Shown: positions 46,776-54,714 of the stretch, piece by piece
How positions within the stretch are numbered: position 1 is the first letter of the stretch
Layout of the letters: each line of letters opens with the position of its first letter
Assembly (NCBI RefSeq): GCF_023074185.1
Contig: NZ_JADPKY010000051.1
Location: 1-54,714 of the forward strand
Source: Bradyrhizobium sp. 132
Lineage (GTDB): Bacteria > Pseudomonadota > Alphaproteobacteria > Rhizobiales > Xanthobacteraceae
Direction of reading: 5' to 3'
DNA: 54,714 bases
The notes under the pieces: model-generated
Databases searched by the model: none
Told to the model about the DNA's origin: nothing
The model's input: the letters and a program-made list of their open reading frames with translations, nothing else
Translations under genes and position numbers: made by a program

Positions 46776-48602
46776 TCACGCCCCCTCGAACTGCAATCTC
46801 GCCAGCCTCGCATAGAGCCCGTTCGCAGCGACGAGCTCGGCATGCGTGCCCTGCTCGACGATCTTGCCCTGGTCCATCACCAGGATGCGGTCGCAGGACA
46901 GCACGGTGGCGAGGCGATGCGCGATGACGAGCGTGGTGCGGTGGCGCATCAGCTCTTCCAGCGCGGTCTGCACCAGCGTCTCGCTTTCGGCGTCGAGCGC
47001 GGAGGTGGCTTCGTCGAGCAGCAGGAGCGGCGCATCGCGCAGGATCGCGCGGGCGATCGCGATGCGCTGACGCTGGCCGCCTGATAGCGTCACGCCGCGC
47101 TCGCCGAGCGGCGTCTCGAAACCTTCGGGCAGGCGGCGGATGAACTCGGCGGCGTGCGCGAGCTCGGCGGCGCGCTCGACCTCGGCGTCGGTCGCATCGG
47201 GCCGGCCGAAGCGGATGTTGTCGCGGGCGCTTGTCGCGAACACGTTCGATTCCTGCGGCACCAGCGCGATACGGGAGCGGAAATCGCGCGGATCGGCGGA
47301 TTTGACCGGCACGCCGTCGAGCGAGATCGCGCCGCTCCGCGGATCGTAGAAGCGCAGCAGCAGATGAAAGATCGTGCTCTTGCCGGCACCGGAGGGACCG
47401 ACGATCGCGACCTTCTCGCCGGGGCGCACGGTGAACGACACGGCATCGAGCACATTGACGTCGCGCCGCGCCGGATAGGCGAAGCTGACCTGGTCGAAAC
47501 CGACTTCGCCGCGTGCCGGCACCGGCAGCGCGCGCGGCGCCGCGGGCGCCTTGATGTCAGGCTGCACATGCAGGATCTCGAACAGCCGCTCGGCAGCGCC
47601 GGACGCTGCCGAAACCTCGCCCCAGACCTCGCTGAGCTGGCCGAGGCCCGCCGCTGCGAACGCCGCATAGAGCACGAACTGGCCGAGCCGGCCCGGCGAG
47701 ATGGCGCCGGTCAGCACGTCGTGCGAGCCGATCCAGAGGATCGCGACCACGCTTGCGAACACGATGAAGATGATGATGGCGGTCAGCACGGCGCGGGCCT
47801 GGGTCGAGGTGCGCGCGGCTTCATAGGCCTGCTCGACCTCGCCGCCGAAGCGCTTCGCAGCCAACCCTTCGCTGGTATAGGCCTGCACGGTACGGATCGC
47901 ACCGATCAGCTCGCCCGCATAGGCAGATGCCTCGGCCAGCGTGTCCTGCGCATTGCGCGACAGACGCCGTACCCAGCGCCCGAAGGCGACCAGCGGCAGC
48001 ACGATCAGGGGAATGGCAAGCAGCACGAAGCCGGACAAGCGCGGGCTGGTGAACACCATCATCGCGGCGGCGCCGAAGAACATCATCAGATTGCGCAGCG
48101 CGATCGAGACGGAAGCACCGACGGCGGATTTGATCTGGGTGGTATCCGCCGTGAGACGCGACACCAGCTCGCCACTGCGCGCGGAATCGAAGAAGGCCGG
48201 CGAGAGCGACAAGAGATGGGCGAAGACGTCGCGCCTGAGATCGGTGACGATGCGCTCGCCGATCGTCATCACGAGGTAGTAGCGCGCGGCGCTTGCGAGC
48301 GCGAGCACGGCGACCACCGCGATCATCACCGAGAAGTAGCTGTTGATCAGCGCGATGCCCTCGGGCGTCAGGCCGAAATCGATCATCCGGCGCACGGCCA
48401 CCGGCACCAGCAGCGTGGTCAACGCCGCAACCGTCAGCGCGACGAAAGCGAGCGCCGCCCGGCCGCGGTAGCGGGCCACATAGGGCGCGAGCGCCAGCAG
48501 CGGCCGCAGCTTCGCGCGGCTCTTCGCCGGCGCCTCCATCAATTCGGCTTCGATCGACGGGGCTTCTGCGGGCCCGGTTTCAAGCCGTTCTACTGCGCTC
48601 AT
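46776..48602 (-). CDS. ABC-type exporter, fused permease and ATPase (MsbA/ABCB-like)
   Basis: 608 residues: a half-transporter working as a homodimer. The six-span membrane domain (about residues 30-330) includes [18 protein letters not shown] spans. The nucleotide-binding domain has Walker [10 protein letters not shown], signature [14 protein letters not shown], Walker [16 protein letters not shown] and H-loop IAHRLATVL. It exports lipids, drugs or peptides; the substrate is unknown. I chose Met 48602 ([10 protein letters not shown]). Divergent from rpmE. Confidence 0.93.
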   Translation of the reverse strand: MSAVERLETGPAEAPSIEAELMEAPAKSRAKLRPLLALAPYVARYRGRAALAFVALTVAALTTLLVPVAVRRMIDFGLTPEGIALINSYFSVMIAVVAVLALASAARYYLVMTIGERIVTDLRRDVFAHLLSLSPAFFDSARSGELVSRLTADTTQIKSAVGASVSIALRNLMMFFGAAAMMVFTSPRLSGFVLLAIPLIVLPLVAFGRWVRRLSRNAQDTLAEASAYAGELIGAIRTVQAYTSEGLAAKRFGGEVEQAYEAARTSTQARAVLTAIIIFIVFASVVAILWIGSHDVLTGAISPGRLGQFVLYAAFAAAGLGQLSEVWGEVSAASGAAERLFEILHVQPDIKAPAAPRALPVPARGEVGFDQVSFAYPARRDVNVLDAVSFTVRPGEKVAIVGPSGAGKSTIFHLLLRFYDPRSGAISLDGVPVKSADPRDFRSRIALVPQESNVFATSARDNIRFGRPDATDAEVERAAELAHAAEFIRRLPEGFETPLGERGVTLSGGQRQRIAIARAILRDAPLLLLDEATSALDAESETLVQTALEELMRHRTTLVIAHRLATVLSCDRILVMDQGKIVEQGTHAELVAANGLYARLARLQFEGA

Positions 48603-48839
48603 GAGATCTGACCAAAAAGAGAGGAGTACGCTCCAAATAGGCCTGGCGAGCGGGAGTGGCAAATCCGGGATGTCCCTTGGGAGGACCGCCCGGTCCTTCA
48701 GGCACCGCGAAGGCGCTCCCAAAACGGTCCCAAGGCCGTCCGGCGGCTTGTTTTACAGGGGCTCGTGGGGTATAGACCCGGCCAAATCCGTCATTCGATA
48801 GCCACTCAAGCGAGGCGCCGGGGCGCCCTAGGAATTGCC

Positions 48840-49067
48840 ATGAAAGCCGAAATTCATCCGGATTATCATACGATTAAGGTCGTGATGACCGACGGAACCG
48901 AGTATCAGACCCGCTCGACCTGGGGCAAGGAAGGCGACACGCTGAACCTCGACATCGACCCCAAGTCGCATCCGGCCTGGACCGGCGGCAACGCCCAGCT
49001 GATGGATCGCGGCGGCCGCGTCTCGCGCTTCCAGAAGAAGTTTTCGGGCTTCCTCAAGAAGGATTGA
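48840..49067 (+). CDS. rpmE: 50S ribosomal protein L31
   Basis: 75 residues: [20 protein letters not shown], then [20 protein letters not shown], and the basic tail [13 protein letters not shown]. It lacks the CxxC pairs of zinc-containing L31, so it is the zinc-independent type common in alphaproteobacteria. AGGA lies six bases upstream. A strong terminator follows at once. Confidence 0.96.
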   Translation: MKAEIHPDYHTIKVVMTDGTEYQTRSTWGKEGDTLNLDIDPKSHPAWTGGNAQLMDRGGRVSRFQKKFSGFLKKD

Positions 49068-49090
49068 TCCGGCCCTCGAGGCTGGAGATG

Positions 49091-49126
49091 AAAAACGCCC
49101 CCGGAGAGCCGGGGGCGTTTTTGTTT
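49091..49126. terminator. Bidirectional intrinsic terminator after rpmE
   Basis: Stem AACGCCCCCGG / CCGGGGGCGTT with AGAG loop, flanked by A-run and T-run (AAAAA...TTTTTGTTT), between the convergent rpmE and rcdA genes. It can stop transcription in both directions. Confidence 0.92.
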
Positions 49127-49159
49127 GTGGGGGTCTGTCGCGTAGCTGCCAGCCGGATC

Positions 49160-49669
49160 TTACCGCTCGAACGCCGCTTTCAGCGCGTTGAGATGCGGCA
49201 CCAGCGGGTTGCCGATCGAGGGATGATCGACCGGCGGGGTGTGGATGGTGGTGTCCAGGCGGCGCACGCGGGTCTGGAGGCTCATCGAGCGATGGATCAG
49301 GTCCTGGAGCTGCGAGGGCAGCTTCTCGACGGTATCGGTGGGGCCGGGATCGGCGGCCGAGAGCTTGACCTTCGTCTTCTCGCGGCTGGCCTGGCCGAGC
49401 GTCATCTCGCCTTCCTTGACCGCGCGGTGCAGCAGCAGCCACGAGGCGAGCTGCATCAGGCGGGTGGTGAGGCGCATGCTCTCGGTCGCGTAGGTGAGGC
49501 TGACGGCGCGATCGAGCGCCTTGGCCTCGGTGCGGCCGGCGCCGTCGAGATAGGCGGCGGTCTCCTCGACCAGATCCATACCCTCGCGGAACAGGACGCC
49601 GAACGCCGCAGAATTGGTGAACCGCTCGCTGAGTTGAACGAGAGCGCCGTCGGCTTGCAAACGTTCCAT
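49160..49669 (-). CDS. rcdA: RcdA-family protein (DUF1465), regulator of CtrA degradation
   Basis: 169 residues. The helical-bundle family pattern is clear: LSERFTNSAAFGVLFREGMD, LTYATESMRLTTRLMQLASW, then the linker and C-terminal RVRRLDTTIHTPP. In Caulobacter, RcdA is an adaptor in the ClpXP hierarchy that degrades the cell-cycle regulator CtrA, working with CpdR and PopA. It starts at ATG 49669. Confidence 0.88.
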   Translation of the reverse strand: MERLQADGALVQLSERFTNSAAFGVLFREGMDLVEETAAYLDGAGRTEAKALDRAVSLTYATESMRLTTRLMQLASWLLLHRAVKEGEMTLGQASREKTKVKLSAADPGPTDTVEKLPSQLQDLIHRSMSLQTRVRRLDTTIHTPPVDHPSIGNPLVPHLNALKAAFER

Positions 49670-49879
49670 GGTTAACGCCCCTTACGCAACTGTCTGACTG
49701 CCCGGCTTGGCGCCGGCTTATGATGAATAAATCATTGCGCGGGCGGGACGCCGAGTCCAGCGGCAAGCGCGGATATGGTTTCCGCGGGTCTTTCCTCGGA
49801 ATTCAACCGAAACCAGTCTCTTTTTTGACGCGTTTTCTTCACGCGAACCGGTACCCACTTCGTTCGAAAACGCTTTCAA

Positions 49880-49915
49880 AGCAAAAAAAGAGCCGCCGGA
49901 AAACCGGCGGCTTGA
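49880..49915 (-). terminator. Intrinsic terminator on the reverse strand
   Basis: On the reverse strand, AGCCGCCGG and CCGGCGGCT form a nine-pair stem with a four-base loop, followed by CTTTTTTTGC. It can end transcription coming from the DUF1192 gene, about 345 bases upstream. The rest of 49670-50256 holds the dispersed repeat at 50105-50225 and no gene I can support. Confidence 0.85.
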
Positions 49916-50104
49916 AAGTTGATAACAGGGAGGCGTCAAACAGAGTGGACAGGAGCCACTCGGTGTCCAAACAAGGACAGTTCCAGTCATAAACTCGAAA
50001 GCTTAATGTGGAGTAAACGAGCGATTATTTTGAGAGTTCATTAGCCATGTCGGTCAGTGGCCGAGGGCGCTGCGGAACAATCCAGGCTCAGCGGCAGGGA
50101 CAAA

Positions 50105-50225
50105 GACTATTCCCTCATGGTGAGGAGCGCGCATCGCGCGCGTCTCGAACCATGAAGGCCCCGCTCTCGCCCGCGGCCATCCTTCGAGACGACCGCTGCG
50201 CGGTCTCCTCAGGATGAGGACTATC
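50105..50225. repeat. Dispersed intergenic repeat (GTGAGGAGC / CTCAGGATGAGG type)
   Basis: It reads CCTCATGGTGAGGAGCGCGC...GTCTCGAACCATGAAGGCC...CCATCCTTCGAGACGACCGC...CTCCTCAGGATGAGGA. The arms CTCGAACCATGA, CCTTCGAGAC and CTCCTCAGGATGAGG are mutually inverted. I know this unit as one of the most abundant intergenic repeats of Bradyrhizobium. It lies downstream of the DUF1192 gene. Confidence 0.75.
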
Positions 50226-50256
50226 GTGTGGGGCCACCCCGCTCCAGCGTCGGGCT

Positions 50257-50448
50257 CTACGACTTGAAAACGCTATTCGCCGCATCGCGCGAGGCGCGCT
50301 TCTTGGTGGCGGCTTCCTCAAGCCTTGTGATCTCGCCCTTGAGCAGCGCGATGCGCTCGGTCAGTTCCTCGACCGACAACAGTGAGAGATCCTGTCCGAT
50401 CTCGTGGCTGATCTTCTTGCGCGGACGGTCGTCGTCTTCCATCGCCAT
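50257..50448 (-). CDS. DUF1192 small coiled-coil protein
   Basis: 63 residues, starting MAMEDDDRPRKKISHEIGQD and followed by LSVEELTERIALLKGEITRL, a conserved short heptad segment typical of DUF1192. The ribosome site GGAGGA lies six bases upstream, which fixes this start within a very long open reverse frame. Divergent from the quinone oxidoreductase gene. Function unknown. Confidence 0.85.
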   Translation of the reverse strand: MAMEDDDRPRKKISHEIGQDLSLLSVEELTERIALLKGEITRLEEAATKKRASRDAANSVFKS

Positions 50449-50559
50449 CCTTGTTCCTCCTGCGTTCACACGGCGAGCCAAGCCGAGGTTGCCAGCGTGG
50501 ACCGCGCTGGCTAAGCAATGGCCTCGTTTCCATCCCGCACCTTTGCTCAAGGACACATC

Positions 50560-51558
50560 ATGGACAAGCTGCCCGCGCAAATGACGGTGGTCGCCATCTC
50601 CAAACCCGGCGGACCGGAAGTGCTGGTGCCGGAACAGCGAGCGCTGCCGCAGCCTGGCCCCGACGAGATCCTGGTCAAGGTGCAGGCCGCGGGCGTCAAC
50701 CGGCCCGACGTCGCGCAGCGCTCCGGCGCCTATCCGCCGCCGCCCGGCGCGAGCGACCTGCCCGGCCTCGAGATCGCGGGCGAAGTGGTCGCCGTCGGCA
50801 GCAATGCCAAGCGGCACAAGATCGGCGACAAGGTGATGTCGCTGGTCGCCGGTGGCGGTTATGCGCAGTACTGCATCGCCCAGGACGCCCAGGCGATGAG
50901 CGTGCCGCCGTCGCTGTCGATGAAGGAAGCCGGCGCGCTGCCGGAAACCCTGATGACGGTCTGGCACAATGTGTTCGAGCGCGGCGGCCTCAAGACCGGG
51001 GAGACGCTGCTGATCCATGGCGGCTCGTCCGGCATCGGCACCATGGCGATCCAACTCGCGAAAGCGTTCGGCGCGAAGGTGATCGTCACCGTGGGATCGC
51101 AGGACAAGATCGACGCCTGCCTCAAGCTCGGCGCGGATCGGGCCATCAACTACAAGGACGAAGACTTCGTCGCCGTGGTCAAGGCGGAGACGAACAATAC
51201 CGGCGCCAATCTGATCCTCGACATGGTCGCCGGCGACTATGTCGACCGCAATTATGATGCCGCCGCGGTCGACGGACGCATCGTGCAGATCGCGACCCTC
51301 AACGGGCCCAAGGTCACCGTCAACATCGCCAAGGTGATGGTCAAGCGCCTCACCCATACCGGCTCGACGCTGCGCCCCCGTAGTAATGCGGACAAGGCGG
51401 CGATGGTGGCCGCGATCGAGGCGAAAGTGATGCCGCTTTTGCGCGAAGGCCGGGTCAAGCCGCTGATGGACAGCACTTTCCCGCTGGAAAAGGCATCCGA
51501 TGCACACCGGCGGATGGAAACCTCGGCACATATTGGCAAAATTGTGTTGGAGGTCTAG
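50560..51558 (+). CDS. NAD(P)H-quinone oxidoreductase, zeta-crystallin-like (QorA type)
   Basis: 332 residues, zinc-free medium-chain dehydrogenase fold. Motifs: AAGVNRPDVAQRSGAYPPPP, LPGLEIAGEVVAVG, and the NADPH-binding LLIHGGSSGIGTMAIQLAKA. It reduces quinones or enones with NADPH. AAGGA lies eight bases before ATG 50560; the longer frame starting at 50518 has no ribosome site. Confidence 0.93.
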   Translation: MDKLPAQMTVVAISKPGGPEVLVPEQRALPQPGPDEILVKVQAAGVNRPDVAQRSGAYPPPPGASDLPGLEIAGEVVAVGSNAKRHKIGDKVMSLVAGGGYAQYCIAQDAQAMSVPPSLSMKEAGALPETLMTVWHNVFERGGLKTGETLLIHGGSSGIGTMAIQLAKAFGAKVIVTVGSQDKIDACLKLGADRAINYKDEDFVAVVKAETNNTGANLILDMVAGDYVDRNYDAAAVDGRIVQIATLNGPKVTVNIAKVMVKRLTHTGSTLRPRSNADKAAMVAAIEAKVMPLLREGRVKPLMDSTFPLEKASDAHRRMETSAHIGKIVLEV

Positions 51559-51711
51559 GCCAGCGACCCACAGGCGGGCCGGAAACCCTTTGATTTTCCT
51601 CGCTTTCGTGGCATCTATCGCGACGCACCGAACTATCTTGTTCCGTTCGGAAAACGCCGTGCACCGAAGAGCCTGCACTGAAGAGTTTGCGTCGAACGCG
51701 GAGAACTGACC

Positions 51712-54588
51712 TTGCGTCTGATCAGGCGCCTCGCGCCCATAGCGCTGGGCCTCATGATTCTCGTCTGCGCGTTCCCGGCGCGCGCGCTGGACGCTGTCAG
51801 CGTCCGCGGTGACGCGCCCGCGATCGACCTCACCGGCGTGCTCGAGCATCAGCGCAGCGACGCCGACCGCATTCAGGTCTCTACCGCGCCCGGAACCGAC
51901 GGCATCGTCCGCCGCATCGAGGTGCGCGCCCGCGAAGGCGGCCAGAACTGGGTGGTGTTCGCGCTCGCCAACAACACCGACGACCAGCTCGACCGCCTGA
52001 TCGTCGCCCCGCATTACCGCATCGTCTCCTCGGGGCTGTTGTGGCCCGACCTCGGGCTGTCGCGCATCGCAACCATCACCCCCTCGACCGGCGACCGGCC
52101 GGAGCGGCAGGAGAGCCCGACCGCCGACGTCTTCCGCGTCACCCTCGACCCCGGCGCCGTCGTCACCTTCGTCGCGGAGCTGCGCACCGACAAGCTGCCG
52201 CAGCTCTATCTGTGGGAGCCGGAAGCCTACAAGGACAAGGTCAACTCCTTCACGCTGTACCAGGGCATCGTGATCGGCATCTCCGGCTTGCTCGCGCTGG
52301 TGCTGACCATCCTGTTCGTGGTCAAGGGCAGCATCATGTTCCCGGCCGCCGCGGCGCTGGCCTGGGCGGTGCTGGTCTATATCGGCGTCGATTTCGGCTT
52401 CTGGGGCAAGGTGCTCGACATGTCGAACAACGCCGAACGCATCTGGCGCGCGGCGGGTGAGGCGATTTTGGCGGCAACGCTGCTGGTGTTCCTGTTCGCC
52501 TATCTCAACCTCAGTCGATGGCACGTGCGCTATTCGCACATTACGGTCGGCTGGCTCGCGTTCCTGGGCTCGCTGGTTGCGCTCGCTCTGTTCGACCCTG
52601 CGGTCGCCTCCGGCATCGCGCGCATCTCGCTGGTGCTGATCGCCTTCGCCGGCTTCGCGCTGATCGTCTATCTCTCCACCCACGGCTTCGACCGCGCGGT
52701 GCTGTTGATCCCGACCTGGTTCCTGCTGGTGATCTGGGTGATCGCGGCCGGCATGGCGGTCGCGGGCTCCGTCACCAACGACATCGTCGGCCCGGCGCTG
52801 CTCGGCGGTCTCGTGCTGATCGTGATGCTGATCGGCTTCACGGTGATGCAGCACGCGTTCGCGGGCGGCGGCGCCACCACCGGGGTGGTCTCCGACATCG
52901 AGCGGCGCGCGCTGGCACTGGCCGGCTCCGGCGATCTGATCTGGGACTGGGACGTTTCCGCCGACAAGGTGTTCACCAGCCCGGAGACCGAAGCCCTGCT
53001 CGGTCTCAAACGCGGCACGCTGGAAGGCCCGGCCGCGTCCTGGCTGGAAGTGCTGCACCCGCTCGACCAGGACCGCTTCCGCGCCGCGCTCGACAGCGTG
53101 CTGGATCAGCGCCGCGGCCGCCTGGTGCAGGATTTCCGTCTGCGCACGCCGGACGGTCACTTCATGTGGTTTGCGCTGAAGGCGCGCCCGGTGGTCGGCT
53201 CCGACGGCGAGGTCTCGCGCGTCGTCGGCACCCTCACCGACGTCACCGAACTGCGCAATGCCGAAGAGCGCCTGCTGCACGATTCCGTGCATGACAACCT
53301 CACCGGCCTGCCCAACCGCAAACTGTTCATGGACCGGCTCGGCGCGGTCGCGCATTTCGCCAAGACCATGCCGACGCTGCGGCCGACGCTGATGGTGATC
53401 GATCTCGACCGCTTCAAGCAAGTCAACGATTCCGTCGGCATCGCGGTCGGCGACTCGATCCTGCTGACGCTCGCCCGCCGCCTCACCCGCATCCTGAAAC
53501 CGCAGGACACGCTGGCGCGGCTTGCCGGCGATCAGTTCGGCCTGATCCTGCTATCGGAGCAAGACCCTGCGCGCATCACCGCTTTCGCCGAGACCATCCG
53601 CAAGACCATCCGCGCGCCGATCGCCTTCAACGAACGTGAGATTTTTCTCACCGCCTCGATCGGTCTCGCCTTGTCCGATCCGCAAGTGCAGCTCACGGAC
53701 GAGATCATCAAGGACGCCGAGCTTGCGATGTATCATTCCAAGCGCATCGGCGGCGACCGCATCGACGTCTACAAGCCCGCGATGCGCGCGCGAAAAACCG
53801 ACCGGCTGACGCTGGAGAGCGAGCTGCGCCGCGCCATCGAGCGGCAGGAGCTCACGATCCTGTACCAGCCGATCGTGCGGCTGGAAGATCGTTCGATCGC
53901 CGGTTTCGAGGCGCTGGTGCGCTGGGATCATCCGAAGCTCGGGCGCATGGCGCCGTCGGAATTCATCGCCATCGCGGAAGAGACCGGTCTCATCATCGAC
54001 CTCGGCATGTTCGTGCTCGACCAGACCGCCAAGCAGCTCTCGATCTGGCAGCGTGCGATGCGCTCGCGCGAGCCGATCTTCGCCAGCGTCAACGTCTCCT
54101 CGCGGCAATTGCTGCGCCACGACCTCATCCACGACATCCGCACCGTGCTGTCGCGCTCGTCGGTCGCCCGCGGCACGCTCAAGCTGGAATTGACGGAATC
54201 GATGGTGATGGAGAATCCGGAGCACGCGGCGCAGATGCTGACGCGGATCCGCGAGCTCGGCACCGGGCTGTCACTCGACGATTTCGGCACCGGCCATTCG
54301 TCGCTGGCCTATCTTCAGCGCTTCCCGTTCGACACCATCAAGATCGACCAGTCGTTCGTGCGCACCACCAATCGCGGCACCCGGCCGGTGATCCTGAAGT
54401 CGATCATCGCGCTCGCGCACGACCTCGGCATGGACGTGGTCGCCGAAGGCGCCGAGACCGATTCCGACGCGGTCGAGCTCTACCAGATGGGCTGCGAATA
54501 CGCGCAGGGCTTCGCCTTCGGCGAGCCCATGGACGCCGACGCCGCGATGCGGCTGCTCACGGAAGTGCGGCTGGAAGCGGCGAGCTAG
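51712..54588 (+). CDS. Membrane PAS-GGDEF-EAL protein, probable c-di-GMP phosphodiesterase
   Basis: 958 residues, starting at TTG with GGAG nine bases upstream. Signal peptide LAPIALGLMILVCAFPARAL, a periplasmic domain (about 30-175), about seven membrane spans (about 180-385), a PAS domain (about 400-520), GGDEF (about 525-690) and EAL (about 700-955). The GGDEF signature is degenerate (LAGDQF), so cyclase activity is doubtful. The EAL site is intact: GFEALVRWDHP, ELTESMVMEN, LDDFGTGHSSL, IKIDQSFV and VVAEGAET. It should hydrolyse c-di-GMP in response to periplasmic or PAS signals, with GGDEF perhaps binding GTP as a regulator. Confidence 0.9.
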   Translation: MRLIRRLAPIALGLMILVCAFPARALDAVSVRGDAPAIDLTGVLEHQRSDADRIQVSTAPGTDGIVRRIEVRAREGGQNWVVFALANNTDDQLDRLIVAPHYRIVSSGLLWPDLGLSRIATITPSTGDRPERQESPTADVFRVTLDPGAVVTFVAELRTDKLPQLYLWEPEAYKDKVNSFTLYQGIVIGISGLLALVLTILFVVKGSIMFPAAAALAWAVLVYIGVDFGFWGKVLDMSNNAERIWRAAGEAILAATLLVFLFAYLNLSRWHVRYSHITVGWLAFLGSLVALALFDPAVASGIARISLVLIAFAGFALIVYLSTHGFDRAVLLIPTWFLLVIWVIAAGMAVAGSVTNDIVGPALLGGLVLIVMLIGFTVMQHAFAGGGATTGVVSDIERRALALAGSGDLIWDWDVSADKVFTSPETEALLGLKRGTLEGPAASWLEVLHPLDQDRFRAALDSVLDQRRGRLVQDFRLRTPDGHFMWFALKARPVVGSDGEVSRVVGTLTDVTELRNAEERLLHDSVHDNLTGLPNRKLFMDRLGAVAHFAKTMPTLRPTLMVIDLDRFKQVNDSVGIAVGDSILLTLARRLTRILKPQDTLARLAGDQFGLILLSEQDPARITAFAETIRKTIRAPIAFNEREIFLTASIGLALSDPQVQLTDEIIKDAELAMYHSKRIGGDRIDVYKPAMRARKTDRLTLESELRRAIERQELTILYQPIVRLEDRSIAGFEALVRWDHPKLGRMAPSEFIAIAEETGLIIDLGMFVLDQTAKQLSIWQRAMRSREPIFASVNVSSRQLLRHDLIHDIRTVLSRSSVARGTLKLELTESMVMENPEHAAQMLTRIRELGTGLSLDDFGTGHSSLAYLQRFPFDTIKIDQSFVRTTNRGTRPVILKSIIALAHDLGMDVVAEGAETDSDAVELYQMGCEYAQGFAFGEPMDADAAMRLLTEVRLEAAS

Positions 54589-54624
54589 CTCTTCTTTCCC
54601 TCTCCCCTTGTTGTGCTATCGGAT

Positions 54625-54714
54625 TCACACATCGGCCATTCGCAGTGAGGCGCCAAATTTGATGCGCTGGAGGGCTTCGAGCCCCAAGCGCATGGTTTTT
54701 GGTCCCGGCTTGCC
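54625..54714 (-). CDS. C-terminal fragment of an unknown gene (cut by window edge)
   Basis: The reverse frame is open from the window edge and reads GKPGPKTMRLGLEALQRIKF, then GASLRMADV and a stop at 54625. Basic and protein-like; a transposase C-terminus is possible but I cannot identify the family. The facing gene is the PAS-GGDEF-EAL gene, 36 bases away, convergent. Confidence 0.4.
   Translation of the reverse strand, partial: GKPGPKTMRLGLEALQRIKFGASLRMADV

Noticed and set aside
50449..53421. Very long reverse open frame (over 900 codons) opposite the quinone oxidoreductase and PAS-GGDEF-EAL genes
   Set aside because: Composition is His/Arg/Asp-rich antisense of high-GC genes. Only the last 63 codons (50257-50448), with their own GGAGGA site, form a real gene.

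Overview
The window looks like chromosomal DNA of an alphaproteobacterium of the Bradyrhizobium type. The evidence is the GC-rich core genes, the yebC-ruvC-ruvA-ruvB-ybgC order, the zapA / 6S RNA / 5-formyl-THF cyclo-ligase arrangement, an RcdA (DUF1465) gene, a DUF4164/DUF1192 gene set, and several dispersed palindromic repeats that I associate with Bradyrhizobium genomes. No sequence search was run, so the genus is an inference.

Left part (1 to about 10.66 kb): a decayed, mobile, visibly less GC-rich accessory region. A serine-recombinase element (about 101-2779) sits inside an IS3-family transposase gene, splitting it exactly at a conserved Phe-Tyr-Asn / Pro-Lys-Arg motif. After gene-poor debris come a MATE efflux pump, a frameshifted queE coupled to an intact queD, and a broken DUF6088-like (AbiEi-type) antitoxin gene. 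A second large serine recombinase (8974-10677) ends in the target gene. Its last codons and stop lie on the reverse strand of the first codons of ybgC (Tol-Pal-associated thioesterase), so 10659 or close to it is the right edge of a genomic island integrated in ybgC.

Core part (10.66 kb to the end). Reverse strand: yebC, ruvC, ruvA, ruvB and a Tat-exported metallophosphoesterase. Forward strand: two soluble chemoreceptors in tandem, then an isoquinoline-oxidoreductase-type molybdenum hydroxylase (IorA/IorB) coupled to a tri-haem cytochrome c. Next come a YmdB-type phosphodiesterase, 5-formyl-THF cyclo-ligase, 6S RNA, zapA and a DUF4164 gene. A central-carbon block follows: transketolase, GAPDH, Pgk, class II aldolase, class I aldolase, a divergent ThiE-like protein, a Sel1-repeat protein and SuhB. 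After an orphan AAA ATPase come an RND efflux pump with its adaptor, a cyclopropane-fatty-acid-synthase-like methyltransferase, a MotA/TolQ plus OmpA/MotB-type envelope pair with a GNAT enzyme, two small envelope proteins, an ABC exporter, ribosomal protein L31, RcdA, DUF1192, a quinone oxidoreductase, and a membrane PAS-GGDEF-EAL protein with a degenerate GGDEF motif. The right edge cuts a reverse-strand gene of unknown identity.

The most notable items are the two recombinase insertions (one resolved to a few bases, one marking the island edge in ybgC), a small recombinase-associated ORF that gains an ATG only in the excised circle, the queE relic coupled to queD, and the tandem soluble chemoreceptors sharing an unusual C-terminal domain.
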